From assembly GCF_007828835.1 (NCBI RefSeq), contig NZ_VIVL01000017.1, forward strand, positions 25,247 to 89,246: a stretch of DNA of 64,000 nucleotides, in the 5' to 3' direction. The notes under the pieces were generated by a model that saw only the letters and a program-made list of their open reading frames with translations, did not search any database and had not been told where the DNA came from. Made by a program: the position numbers and the translations under genes. This document shows, piece by piece, positions 36,868 to 46,448 of this stretch. The DNA comes from Variovorax beijingensis. Its GTDB lineage: Bacteria > Pseudomonadota > Gammaproteobacteria > Burkholderiales > Burkholderiaceae_C. The first letter of the stretch is position 1. Each line of letters opens with the position of its first letter.

Positions 36868-37500
36868 ATGAACGCCCCATCAGCATCCGGCCTTCCCCGG
36901 CGCACCGTCGCCGCAGCGCTCGTTGCCATGCCCGCGCTCTGGCTGGGCGCCCGCGCGCAGCCGGCGGCCAGCCGGCTCGCCACCCCTTCGCAGACCGAAG
37001 GCCCCTTTTATCCCGTGCGCCTGCCGCAGGATTCCGACGGCGATCTGCTGCGCAACGGCGCGCTGGACTACCGCGGCGGCCAGCCGGCCTGGGTCGACGG
37101 CACGGTGACCGATCTGGCCGGCAAGCCGCTGCGCGGCGCCCAGGTCGAGATCTGGCAGTGCGATCAGAACGGCCACTACCACCACCCCGGCGACGGCGGC
37201 CGCGCCGATGCCGCCTTCCAGGGCTTCGGCCGCGTCACGGTCGGTGAAGACGGCAGCTACCGCTTTCGCACCATCCGCCCCGTGCCCTACAGCGGCCGCA
37301 CGCCGCACATCCATGTCAAGGTGAAGCTCGGCACGCGCGAGCTGCTGACCACGCAGCTCTACGTGGCCGGCGACCCGGGCAATGCGCGCGACTTCATCTG
37401 GCGCAATCTTCCGCAGGCCGCGAGGGAGGCCGTCACAGTGCCTTTCGAGCGCGGGCCGGATGGGCTGCAGGCGCGCTTTCCAATTGCGGTTGCGGCCTGA
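36868..37500 (+). CDS. Secreted intradiol ring-cleavage dioxygenase-like protein
   Basis: A 210-aa protein with a probable Tat signal (PRRTVAAALVAMPALWLGA) and an intradiol dioxygenase fold as in protocatechuate 3,4-dioxygenase beta. TPSQTEGPFYPVR starts the domain. Candidate iron ligands are Tyr in CDQNGHYHHPG, Tyr in RPVPYSGR and the two His in PHIHVKV. Export and a lone gene without an alpha subunit or ring-degradation neighbours make it different from the pca pathway enzyme; substrate unknown. Confidence 0.87.
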   Translation: MNAPSASGLPRRTVAAALVAMPALWLGARAQPAASRLATPSQTEGPFYPVRLPQDSDGDLLRNGALDYRGGQPAWVDGTVTDLAGKPLRGAQVEIWQCDQNGHYHHPGDGGRADAAFQGFGRVTVGEDGSYRFRTIRPVPYSGRTPHIHVKVKLGTRELLTTQLYVAGDPGNARDFIWRNLPQAAREAVTVPFERGPDGLQARFPIAVAA

Positions 37501-39007
37501 AGGCGCCCGCCGCTGCCGCCGCTGTTGCCCGCCTTCGCCGCGAGGGAACCAGGGCACGCCAGGCGATCACGCAAGACGTGAGGCACAGCCCGATCCCCAG
37601 CAGCGAGAAGCCCAGGACCAGTGCATGCCGCAGCCAGGGGCGCGCAAGAAGCGGCGCAAAGTCCAGGCTGTGCAGCCCATGGTAGAGAACGCGCTGCCAG
37701 CGGCCCGACGCATCGCTGCGCAGGAGAATGCGTGCCGACGCGGGGTCTGCGAAGGCGGACACGCCGTCGGTCCAGTCGGCGCGCCACACGGGCAGCGGAC
37801 GGGTGTGGCGGGTGTTCGGGTCCGCAGCCTCGCGTGCGTAGTACAGATCGTCGTAGGAATCGATGCGGCGCAGCGCGGGAACGCCGGCCTCCGGACGCAG
37901 CGCGGCCAGCAAGGCATGGACGGTGGCCGCAGGCAGCGCGGCAATGGCCCGCTCCGGATCGCGCGTCTCGGCACGTACCAGCAGTTGGCCCTCGGCAGAT
38001 TGCAAGCGATACCACGGCTGCCCCGCAACGTGCAAAAGCTCCAGTTCGCGCGCAGCGAGGCCCTGCCGGCTGGCCTGCCTCAGCGCCTCGGCCGGATCGA
38101 GCCACGCCTCGATCGGTGCGCCGGCCCAGCGCACGCGCTCGTCTGCCGTGGCCCCGCGCGGGGAAAACACGCCGAACGGATTCATCGACAACAGGCCCGA
38201 ACATATCCATGTGAGCGTGAAGATGCCTGCCGCCAGCCCCGCGATGTGATGCCAGCGCAGCCAGAACTTGCGGTAGGGAATCCAGCGCGAACGGTTCAGG
38301 AAGAGTTGCCAGGTGCCCAGCACCACGCCGCTCAGCGCCAGCAGGGTCGCGGGAAGGGAAAGCCACACCACGGCGTGATGCCAGGCGGCGGGGAACTGCC
38401 GCAGCACGGTCGGATAGATCCAGTGCGGCACGGCACCCAGCCAGTTCCAGAAGCGCTCGGCGCGGCGCGTGTCGCGCACGACCTCCGCCGCACCTGGAGA
38501 AACATAGAGTTCCAGCCCGTCCTCGCCATCCAGCGCAACCTTCACCAGCGGCCGGTAGGGATCGAGGCCCTGCGGCACGGTCCATTGATCGCGCTCCAGG
38601 CGCTCGGCGTGCCGTGCGCGGCGCCCGCTGAAGGCGTCGGCCGCGGCGGCCGCCTGTGAATCCGTGAGCGGCGACCGCAAGGCACCACTGCGCGCGTCGA
38701 GCGTTCGCCAATGGGGCGCAGCGGCGCCCTGCTCTCCATGCGCCAGCAGCCGCCAGACCGGATCCGCACCCGCCATGCCCAGGCGCGCCTCGGTGAAGCG
38801 AAGTCCGGCGCGCCGAGCCGCCTCCTCGGCGGTCAGGCAGCACCCCGGCGGCAGTTGCAGCGGCGGCAAGGCCTGCAGGCGTTCGACGGGGGTGAGGCTC
38901 GGGAACGGCACGAAGTACAGGACAACCCCGCTCGCAAACCACATGAGGAAGAACAACGCAAGCACGACGCCCAGCCACTTGTGCAGAAAGATGAGGGCCT
39001 TCTTCAT
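37433..39007 (-). CDS. PepSY-associated transmembrane protein
   Basis: A 524-aa inner-membrane protein with an N-terminal helix (LHKWLGVVLALFFLMWFASGVVLYFV), central helices near 215-240 and 255-280, and a C-terminal helix near 465-485, the PepSY_TM layout. Conserved His lie at helix ends (FLHKWLG, AWHHAVVW, RWHHIAGLAAG, YHGLHSLDF), as in family members thought to bind haem and reduce ferric siderophores. It starts 32 bp after the TonB receptor gene. The stop gives a 68-bp convergent overlap with the dioxygenase gene. Confidence 0.87.
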   Translation of the reverse strand: MKKALIFLHKWLGVVLALFFLMWFASGVVLYFVPFPSLTPVERLQALPPLQLPPGCCLTAEEAARRAGLRFTEARLGMAGADPVWRLLAHGEQGAAAPHWRTLDARSGALRSPLTDSQAAAAADAFSGRRARHAERLERDQWTVPQGLDPYRPLVKVALDGEDGLELYVSPGAAEVVRDTRRAERFWNWLGAVPHWIYPTVLRQFPAAWHHAVVWLSLPATLLALSGVVLGTWQLFLNRSRWIPYRKFWLRWHHIAGLAAGIFTLTWICSGLLSMNPFGVFSPRGATADERVRWAGAPIEAWLDPAEALRQASRQGLAARELELLHVAGQPWYRLQSAEGQLLVRAETRDPERAIAALPAATVHALLAALRPEAGVPALRRIDSYDDLYYAREAADPNTRHTRPLPVWRADWTDGVSAFADPASARILLRSDASGRWQRVLYHGLHSLDFAPLLARPWLRHALVLGFSLLGIGLCLTSCVIAWRALVPSRRRRATAAAAAGAFRPQPQLESAPAAHPARARKAL

Positions 39008-39039
39008 GGCGCAATTGCCAGCTGCACGGCATCGATCAT

Positions 39040-41198
39040 TCAGAAGCGCGCACGCGCCGTCAGCTGCACCGTGCGCGGCGCGCCCAGCAGCCAGCGCACG
39101 TTGCCGGTGCCCGAGACCGCATAGTCGCGGTCCGTCAGGTTCTTGACGGCCAGACTGAAATCGAGGCTGCGCGAAAACTCGTAGGCCAGCGACGCATCGA
39201 ACACCGTGTAGGCCGGCAGGCGCGCCGTGTTGGCCGCGTTCGACTGCCGCGCGCCGACATAGCGTGCCCCGATGCCCAGCTGCCACCGCGGCTGGAAGCG
39301 ATAGGCCGTCCACAGGTTGGCCGTGCGCTCGGGCACGCCGACCGGGATGTTGCCCGCGCGTGAGATGGCGCGGCCAGCGACCACCTCGTTGAAGTCGTCG
39401 TAGCGCGCACGCAGCAGCGCCGCATTGGCGTCGACGGTCCAGCCGGGCAGCGGCTCGGCCGCCACGGCCAGTTCGATGCCGGTCGACGATTGGCGCCCGA
39501 CCTGTTGGGTGATCCTGGGGTCGCTGGCATCGCGGGAGAGCAGGTTGCGCTTTTCGATGCGGTAGAGGGCCAGCGTCCATTCGCCCTTGATGGCCGGCAG
39601 GCTGCTCTTGGCGCCCACCTCGACCTGCCGGCCTTTGGTCAGGTCGAAGGCGTTGCCACCGTTCGGAAGCGACAGCGCACCGCTCAAGGGGTCGGTTCCC
39701 GTGCCGTACTGGCCATAGAAGGAAACCGCATCGCTGGGTGTCCAGACCGCACCGATGCGGCCCGTGACCGGACTGTATGTCTTCGACAGACGGGCGCCAG
39801 TGCGCAGATCGTTGTTGTCGAGCCGCATGCGATCGCTGCGCAGGCCCGCCACGAGCTTCCAGCCGGGGGCGAGTTCCAGCGCATCCTCCGCGAAGAGCGC
39901 GGCCGTCTCCAGTGTGGAGCGGCGTCCCGGAAGCGTCGGCACCGGGCTGGTGAAATGGCCCGGCGCAAAGAAGAACGGGTCGACCGTGCTCACGCCGCCG
40001 TAGGGCGAATTGTTGGTGTGCAGCAGGGTCGTGCGGTACCAGTCCAGGCCGGCGACGAAGCGGTTCTTCAAGCCGCCGAGTGTGCCGTCGAAGGTGGCAT
40101 CGAAGCGGTTGCCCGTCTGCTCCTGGTCGTGCAGGATCTCGATGTAGTCGCCGCGGCCGACCCGCGTGCCGGCCCTGTTGAAGCTGTAGGCCTCCGTGTT
40201 GCGCCAATGGCGCGCGGACGCCAGGTGGTAGAGCTCGTTGCGCAGCCGGATGCCGTCGCCGAGCTGGTATTCGGCCTTGACGCGCCACATGCGGTCGTCG
40301 TACTTCACGACCGAATCGTCCACGTTGAAATTGGTGCGCCGCAGCCGGCTGTCGAGCGCGCCATCGAGAAGCGGCGTGCCGAAGTAGCGCGCATCGTCAT
40401 TGCGGCCGCCATCGAACGACAGCGTCAGCTTGAGCGCCCTGCTCGGACGCGCCGCAAGCGCGAGCGCGTAGTTCTGCCGGTCGTAGTTCTCGAAGCGGCG
40501 AAAACCATCGCTCGCGCCCGCATCGACGTAGACGGAATAGGCCAGGCTGTCATTGATCGGCCCGCGCAGTCCGATGCCGCCCTGCCGCGTCCCGAAGGAG
40601 CCCAGGCTGAAGAAGGCTTCGCGCTCCGTGCGATCGAAGCGCGGCTGCTTGGTGATGTAGTTGACGGCCGCGCCGATGGCGCCGTCGCCAAAGAGCACCG
40701 AGGCCGGCCCCCTGAGCACCTCGACCGACTCGAAGGGCCAGCTGGAGAACGGATAGGTCACGGTGCCGGACGCAACCACCAGCCGCGTGCCGTCGACCAG
40801 TTGGGCCACGGAGTTGTGCCCCGCAAAGCCCCGCGCCACCAGGCTGGTGCCGCCATTGCCGGGCGCCGGCGCTTCGGTGACGCCCGGAAAGCGGATGGCG
40901 ACATCCTGCGCGCGGGCCAGGTTGCGTTCGGCGATGTCGGCGCTGCCCAGGCTGCTGACACTGGCCGGCGTCTCGCGCGGCGCAAGGCCCAGGCGCGAGC
41001 CAGTTGCGCTCGGCAAGTCGAGGCCCAGGCTGCTGCCGGGAGCGGTTTCACCGGCTGACACCTCGACGGCCGGCAAGGCGGCCTGGGCGCGGGATGCGAC
41101 CGGGTGCATCGCCAGGCCGGCGATGCATGCCATGGCGCGTATCGCCCTGTGGCGGCGGATCGATGGGCACTCGATCGATGGGAACTTTGCGGATGGCT

Positions 41199-41202
<4 letters not shown>
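39040..41202 (-). CDS. TonB-dependent outer-membrane receptor
   Basis: A 720-aa receptor: signal region ending near HPVASRAQA, plug domain (NLARAQDVAIRFPGV, VARGFAGHNSVAQLVDG, VEVLRGPASVLFGDGAIGAAVNYITKQP) and a 22-strand barrel ending in TVQLTARARF with terminal Phe. By sequence style it is a siderophore-receptor-like protein. Its ATG overlaps the stop of the COG0523 GTPase (ATGA) within a znu operon, so the cargo is probably a zinc or other metal chelate, not necessarily iron. Confidence 0.92.
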
Positions 41203-42179
<977 letters not shown>

Positions 42180-42219
42180 GGATGGCTCTGAGTGAAGATT
42201 GATGGGGCGCTCGACGAAC

Positions 42220-43125
42220 TCAGCGCTTCGCGGAGAGCGCCGAGGCAATGGTTATGGCGTTGTGGGCGAACAGCTTCAGGTAGGTGTCTGCTTCGGTTCC
42301 CGGTGCCGACAGCGCATCGGAATAAAGCCGGCCGCCGACGATGACCCCGCCCTCACGCGCAATGCGCTGGACCAGGCGCGGGTCGGAGATGTTCTCGACG
42401 AACACCGCGCGTACGTCCTCGCGCCGGATCTGGTCGATCAGCCGCGCGACCGAGGCGGCCGAGGCCTCGCTGTCGGTGTTCATGCCCTGCGGCGCAAGGA
42501 ACTCGATGCCGTAGGCCGCGCCAAAATAGCCGAACGCATCGTGCGAGCTGATCACGCGGCGATGCTGGCGCGGCACCGTATCGAAACGTGCGCGAATCTC
42601 GCGGTCGAGCGCCTGGAGCCGCTCGATGTAGCTGGCGCAGCGCTGGCCGATCTCGGCTGCAAACGCCGGCCGTGCGCGCGCCATCGCATCGCGCAGGTTC
42701 GCCGCATAGCGCTGCGCGTTCGCAAGGTCCTGCCATGCATGCGGATCGGGCTCGCGGCCCATGCGGCGCACCGGCACGCCCTCGCTGGCCACGGCGACGG
42801 CACCGCGGTAGCCGGATGAACGCACAAGCCGGTCCATCCAGCCTTCGAACGCCAGCCCGTTGACGACGACCAGCTCGGCATTGGCGAGGCGACGCGCATC
42901 GGCCGGGCTCGGCTGAAAGACGTGCGCGTCGGAGTCCGGACCGACCAGGGCCGCGACTTCGACCGCGCTGCCGCCGATCTCGCGCGCCATGTCGGCGAGG
43001 ATCGAGAAGCTCGCGACGACGCGCAGCGGACGCGGTGCGGTGGATTGCGCAAACACCGGCAGCGGCAGCGCGATGAGCGACGTGGCGAAGAAGCGGCGGC
43101 GCATGGGATTCGATGGAAAGTTCAT
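42220..43125 (-). CDS. znuA: Zinc ABC transporter periplasmic binding protein ZnuA
   Basis: A 301-aa cluster A-I binding protein with a Tat-like signal (MRRRFFATSLIALPLPVFAQ). Metal ligands align with ZnuA: His 68 in SDAHVFQP, His 129 in DPHAWQD, His 195 in SSHDAFGYF and a C-terminal Asp. A His, not Glu, at the third site favours zinc over manganese. The His-rich loop of E. coli ZnuA is absent. The ATG at 43125 follows the znuB stop directly; 43134 is an alternative. Confidence 0.92.
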   Translation of the reverse strand: MNFPSNPMRRRFFATSLIALPLPVFAQSTAPRPLRVVASFSILADMAREIGGSAVEVAALVGPDSDAHVFQPSPADARRLANAELVVVNGLAFEGWMDRLVRSSGYRGAVAVASEGVPVRRMGREPDPHAWQDLANAQRYAANLRDAMARARPAFAAEIGQRCASYIERLQALDREIRARFDTVPRQHRRVISSHDAFGYFGAAYGIEFLAPQGMNTDSEASAASVARLIDQIRREDVRAVFVENISDPRLVQRIAREGGVIVGGRLYSDALSAPGTEADTYLKLFAHNAITIASALSAKR

Positions 43126-43126
43126 G

Positions 43127-44002
43127 TCAGGCATTTCGATGAGAGCGTGGGCGCAGGAGCCGGGTGAGCAATCCACCGTTCGGTCCGAACACGAGCGACA
43201 GCAGATAGGTCGCGCCCGCCACCAGGACGATCGCGGGCCCCGAGGGCCACTGCGCATGAAAGGACAGCAGCAACCCGGCAAAGCCGGACAGCAGCGCCAT
43301 GCCGGCTGCAACCAGCGCAAGGCTCCAGACTTCGGCGGCCCAGAAGCGCGCCGCGGTGGCCGGCAGCATCATCAAGCCGACCGCCATCAGCGTGCCCAGC
43401 GCCTGGAAGCCTGCCACCAGATTGGCGACGGTAAGAACCAGAAAGACGCCGTGCACCAGCGAGCCGGGCCCGCCCACATTGCGCAGGAAGCCCGGATCGA
43501 GGCATTCCACGAGCAGCGGCCGGTAGATGGCCGCCAGCACGACCAGCGTCGCGCTCGCGACGCCGGCCATCAGCATCAGCGCCGCGTCGTCCACGGCAAG
43601 GATGGTGCCGAAAAGCATGTGCATCAGGTCGACGCTGCTGCCATGGGTCGACACCAGCAGCACACCCAGCGCGAGCGCGATCAGGTAGAAGGCCGCGAAG
43701 CTCGCGTCTTCGCGCTGCGACGTCACGCGGGTGACGAAACCGGCCGCCAGCGCCACGGCGAGCGCCGCGAGGAAACCGCCCGCACTCATCGCCGCCAGCG
43801 AGAAGCCCGCAAACAGAAAGCCGAGCGCCGCGCCCGGAAGCAGCGCGTGCCCCATCGCGTCGCCCATCAGGCTCATGCGCCGCAACACCAGCAAGGTGCC
43901 GATCGGCGCGCTGCCCAGGCCGAGCGCCAGCGTGGCCACCAGCGCGCGGCGCATGAAGCCGTACTCCACGAAAGGCTGCACCAGCAAGGCCGCGGCGTTC
44001 AT
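43127..44002 (-). CDS. znuB: Zinc ABC transporter permease ZnuB
   Basis: A 291-aa inner-membrane permease of the ABC-3 family. Many helices, with GTLLVLRRMSLMGDAMGHALLPGAALGFL near the N-terminus and GTLMAVGLMMLPATAARFW further on, typical of ZnuB/MntB. It is coupled to znuC by an ATGA overlap and to znuA by adjacency. Confidence 0.94.
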   Translation of the reverse strand: MNAAALLVQPFVEYGFMRRALVATLALGLGSAPIGTLLVLRRMSLMGDAMGHALLPGAALGFLFAGFSLAAMSAGGFLAALAVALAAGFVTRVTSQREDASFAAFYLIALALGVLLVSTHGSSVDLMHMLFGTILAVDDAALMLMAGVASATLVVLAAIYRPLLVECLDPGFLRNVGGPGSLVHGVFLVLTVANLVAGFQALGTLMAVGLMMLPATAARFWAAEVWSLALVAAGMALLSGFAGLLLSFHAQWPSGPAIVLVAGATYLLSLVFGPNGGLLTRLLRPRSHRNA

Positions 44003-44760
44003 GCCACGACCTCCCTGCACACGGGCGCATCCTCGTCCCACGCCTCGGCCATCTGGCGCGCGCGGAACAGGTTCCCGGCATGCAGCACCTCGGCCGTCGG
44101 CCCCCAGGCCACACAGCGCCGCGCCATGAGCAGGGTGCGGTCGAAGTGCAGGCGCACCTGCTCGAGGTCGTGCAGCACGGCGATGACGGTGCGTGCCTCT
44201 GTATGCCAGCGCGCAACCACGGCCAGCAGGTCGGCGGTGGTACGTGCATCGATCGCGTTGAACGGTTCGTCCAGCAGGATCACCGACGCGTCCTGCAGCA
44301 GCACGCGCGCAAAGAGCACGCGCTGGAACTGCCCTGCCGACAGCTCGGCGATGCCGCGGCGCTGGAAGCCGCCAAGGCCGACGGCCTCGAGCGCGGCTCC
44401 CACGGCATCGCGCTGCCGTGCGGCGATGCCCTTGACGCAGCCGAGCCGCCCCCAGTGCCCGAGCGCCACCAGGTCGAACACGCGGATCGGAAAGCTCCGG
44501 TCGATCTCGGCCTGCTGCGGCAGCCACGCGATGCGGTCGCGCGAGGCGCCGTCGAAGGAGACCCCGCCCTCGGCTGGCCGGATGCGTCCCATGATCGCGG
44601 CAAGGAGGCTGGTCTTGCCCGCACCGTTCGGCCCGACGATGGCGGTGAGCGAACCCGGCGTGAACTCCCCCGACAGGTGATGCACGGCCGGATGGCCGCG
44701 ATAGGCCACCGTGAGGTTGTTCAACCGGATGGCAGGAGGAGGAATCGGCGTGCCGCTCAT
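43999..44760 (-). CDS. znuC: Zinc ABC transporter ATP-binding protein ZnuC
   Basis: A 253-aa ABC ATPase. Walker A VGPNGAGKTSLL, Q-loop AWLPQQAEID, signature LSAGQFQRVLFAR, Walker B VILLDEPFNAID and switch His in VLHDLEQV. Energises ZnuB. The start MSGTPIPP overlaps the stop of the preceding 50-aa gene (ATGA). Confidence 0.94.
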   Translation of the reverse strand: MSGTPIPPPAIRLNNLTVAYRGHPAVHHLSGEFTPGSLTAIVGPNGAGKTSLLAAIMGRIRPAEGGVSFDGASRDRIAWLPQQAEIDRSFPIRVFDLVALGHWGRLGCVKGIAARQRDAVGAALEAVGLGGFQRRGIAELSAGQFQRVLFARVLLQDASVILLDEPFNAIDARTTADLLAVVARWHTEARTVIAVLHDLEQVRLHFDRTLLMARRCVAWGPTAEVLHAGNLFRARQMAEAWDEDAPVCREVVA

Positions 44761-44909
44761 TTCAGCGCCCAGCCGACAGCAAGCCACAGCGCCGCGGCCA
44801 GCATCAATGCGCCCGCCACGCGCACCCATGCGCTGGCCATCAGCAGGCTCGGCGGGCTTTGCGGCCAGGCATTGGGCGCAGCTTCAGTTCGGCGGGGCGG
44901 GTGTTCCAT
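44757..44909 (-). CDS. 50-aa membrane peptide leading the znu operon
   Basis: A 50-aa protein with a hydrophilic N-terminus (MEHPPRRTEAAP) and one hydrophobic segment (about 24-48) of Ala/Leu/Val. It is the first gene after the palindromic promoter and overlaps znuC by ATGA. A similar position suggests a small accessory or leader peptide; no family recognised. The coupling makes it likely to be translated. Confidence 0.55.
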   Translation of the reverse strand: MEHPPRRTEAAPNAWPQSPPSLLMASAWVRVAGALMLAAALWLAVGWALK

Positions 44910-44915
44910 GCCTGG

Positions 44916-44946
44916 ACTATATTGCAATTGCGAATGCATTCGCAAT
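44916..44946 (-). promoter_or_regulatory. znu operon promoter with a 20-bp perfect palindrome (metal-repressor operator)
   Basis: ATTGCGAATG-CATTCGCAAT (44927-44946) is a perfect palindrome. On the minus strand it overlaps a promoter-like pair: TTGCGA (-35, 44940-44945) and TATAGT (-10, 44916-44921) with an 18-bp spacer, just upstream of the 50-aa gene. A Fur-superfamily repressor (Zur) bound here would block RNA polymerase. Which member binds is inferred from the operon's content. Confidence 0.7.
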
Positions 44947-44989
44947 AACAGAGAAAACCTTTGCGCCACAAGAGTGCGATCGGCGTTCC

Positions 44990-45145
44990 TTGAACATTCG
45001 ACTGACGCGCAAGGGCAAGCAGATGGCCAGGAAGGCGTTCGATCAACACGGCCGGTGGATTGCCAGCCTGTTCCTCCATCTGTCCGTACAGGAGCGAAAG
45101 ACGCTCGCCGGCCTGCTGCAAAAGGTGGCGGCAGACCGGCCATGA
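44990..45145 (+). pseudogene. C-terminal remnant of a MarR-type regulator
   Basis: About 51 codons reading NIRLTRKGKQMARKAFDQ then HGRWIASLFLHLSVQERKTLAGLLQKVA to a stop. This matches the wing and C-terminal dimerisation helix of MarR regulators (pattern LT-GK ... LS-ER-L--LL-K). The N-terminal half with the recognition helix is missing; its place is taken by the znu promoter region. No start or ribosome site is visible. Confidence 0.6.
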
Positions 45146-45187
45146 CCAGCGGCATCGCTCATCACAACCTCAAGCAAAGGAGCTCCC

Positions 45188-45524
45188 ATGTCCCACTACC
45201 GTTGAACTCTATTCCCCCAAGCCCGGCTGGCTGGCGTTGCCGGCGCTGCAGCGCAGCCAATTCCTGGACGAAATCAAGGCGGGCATGGGCGGGCTGGGCG
45301 CGCTCGGCGTCGAAATCCTGATGCTCGGCCAGACCGAGCCGGGCATCGACCAGGCCAGCGGCCATCGCTTCCTGGGCATCTGGCGCTTTCCCGATGCCAA
45401 GGCCCGCGATGCCTTGCTGGCAGGCATCAAGGCATCGGGGTGGTACGACCATTTCGAGCACGTGAATGCCGCTGGCGCCGGGGGCGGCTTTTCAAGCCAT
45501 CTGGCCGAGTTGGCGAATGCTTGA
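45188..45524 (+). pseudogene. Small protein gene (DUF6616-like) with a one-base frameshift after the start
   Basis: A strong ribosome site (AAAGGAG) precedes the ATG at 45188, but that frame reads MSHYR and stops. One base fewer in the CCC at 45192-45194 would give MSTTVELYSPKPGWLALP and continue in frame for about 111 codons to 45524 (ending HLAELANA). The protein would be small and soluble, with GIWRFPDAKARDALL and GWYDHFEHVNAAG, resembling what I recall as DUF6616. Either a true inactivating insertion or a sequencing error in a C run. Confidence 0.7.
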
Positions 45525-45598
45525 AGGCTGATCTTCCGGTGCATGCCAGGGAATAGCGACAGGGCTGCAGCGCCCTGCCCTGTGCCGCCGCGCCCGAC

Positions 45599-45976
45599 TC
45601 AATCTTTTGGTGCGTGCGCCACGCCAGCCTTGGCCCACACTTCCAACCGATCGAGCAGCAAGACCAGCGACTGCCCGCGCGCCGACAGCGTGTAGCGAAC
45701 CCCACGGGGAAAACTCGACAGGAGCTCGCGCGAAACCAGGCCTCGTTGTTCCAGGCCATCCAGGCGTTCGGTCAGCACCTTGGGCGTGATTCCGGCCAGG
45801 CACCCGACCAGTTCGCCATGGCGCTTGGGACCGGTCTGCAGATGCCAGAGGATCAGCGCGTTCCAGCGGTGCCCCAGGAAGGCCAGCCAGTCTTCGACCG
45901 GGCACTCGCTCGCGTGCTTGGCCGCAGGTGTGTCGATGCCGGCCGGGGCCGCCAGGTTCTCTGCAGTCCTATCCAT
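45599..45976 (-). CDS. HxlR family transcriptional regulator
   Basis: A 125-aa winged helix regulator: ECPVEDWLAFLGHRWNALILWHLQTGPKRHGELVGCLAGITPKVLTERLDGLEQRGLV then FPRGVRYTLSARGQSLVLLLDRLEVWA, the HxlR pattern with the conserved first Cys. Probably controls the divergent SnoaL-like gene. The start at 45976 leaves a 65-bp divergent promoter; an upstream ATG at 46015 would leave only 26 bp. Confidence 0.88.
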   Translation of the reverse strand: MDRTAENLAAPAGIDTPAAKHASECPVEDWLAFLGHRWNALILWHLQTGPKRHGELVGCLAGITPKVLTERLDGLEQRGLVSRELLSSFPRGVRYTLSARGQSLVLLLDRLEVWAKAGVAHAPKD

Positions 45977-46041
45977 TTGGTGAGTACTGGATCCGCATGC
46001 TGTGATGGGCTCCATCGTATTTCAGAGAGAGCCCGTCCGTC

Positions 46042-46431
46042 ATGTCCAAGGTCACGACCCCCGCCGCAATGAACGAAGCCTTTGCCCGCGCGTTCAACAG
46101 CCGGCATATCGACAACCTGCTGTCGCTGTACGAACCGGATGCCGCCCTGCGCACCGATGCGTCCGCCCCGACATGCAGGGGAAAACCCGCCATCGCCGCG
46201 GAGTTCGGCAAGCTGCTGGAGATTCCGGGAGTGATGGTGTCTCGCAACAACTTCTGCGTGGAAGTGGACGGCCTTGCGCTGCTGCGCGCCGACTACAGCC
46301 TGAGCTCGCCGGAGGGAAAGACGATCCTCGCCGGCAGCTCGGCCGAGGTCGTGCGCCGGCAGGCGGATGGCTCGTGGCTCTACGTCATCGACCATGCGGC
46401 GGGTGCGAGCCTGCCGCGTGTTGAAGGCTGA
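46042..46431 (+). CDS. SnoaL/NTF2-like protein
   Basis: A 129-aa cone-shaped NTF2-like fold protein (MNEAFARAFNSRHIDNLLSLYEPDAALRTD, GKPAIAAEFGKLL, GSSAEVVRRQADGSWLYVIDHA), in the ketosteroid isomerase/SnoaL/DUF4440 group. Such proteins act as small-molecule isomerases, hydrolases or binding proteins; no substrate can be assigned. Divergent from the hxlR gene. Confidence 0.82.
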   Translation: MSKVTTPAAMNEAFARAFNSRHIDNLLSLYEPDAALRTDASAPTCRGKPAIAAEFGKLLEIPGVMVSRNNFCVEVDGLALLRADYSLSSPEGKTILAGSSAEVVRRQADGSWLYVIDHAAGASLPRVEG

Positions 46432-46448
46432 GCCGGTCTGCGCCTGCC

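Noticed and set aside
37433..40288. A 951-codon open frame on the minus strand
   Set aside because: Only its last 524 codons (from 39007) look like protein; the rest is an out-of-frame shadow of the TonB receptor gene.
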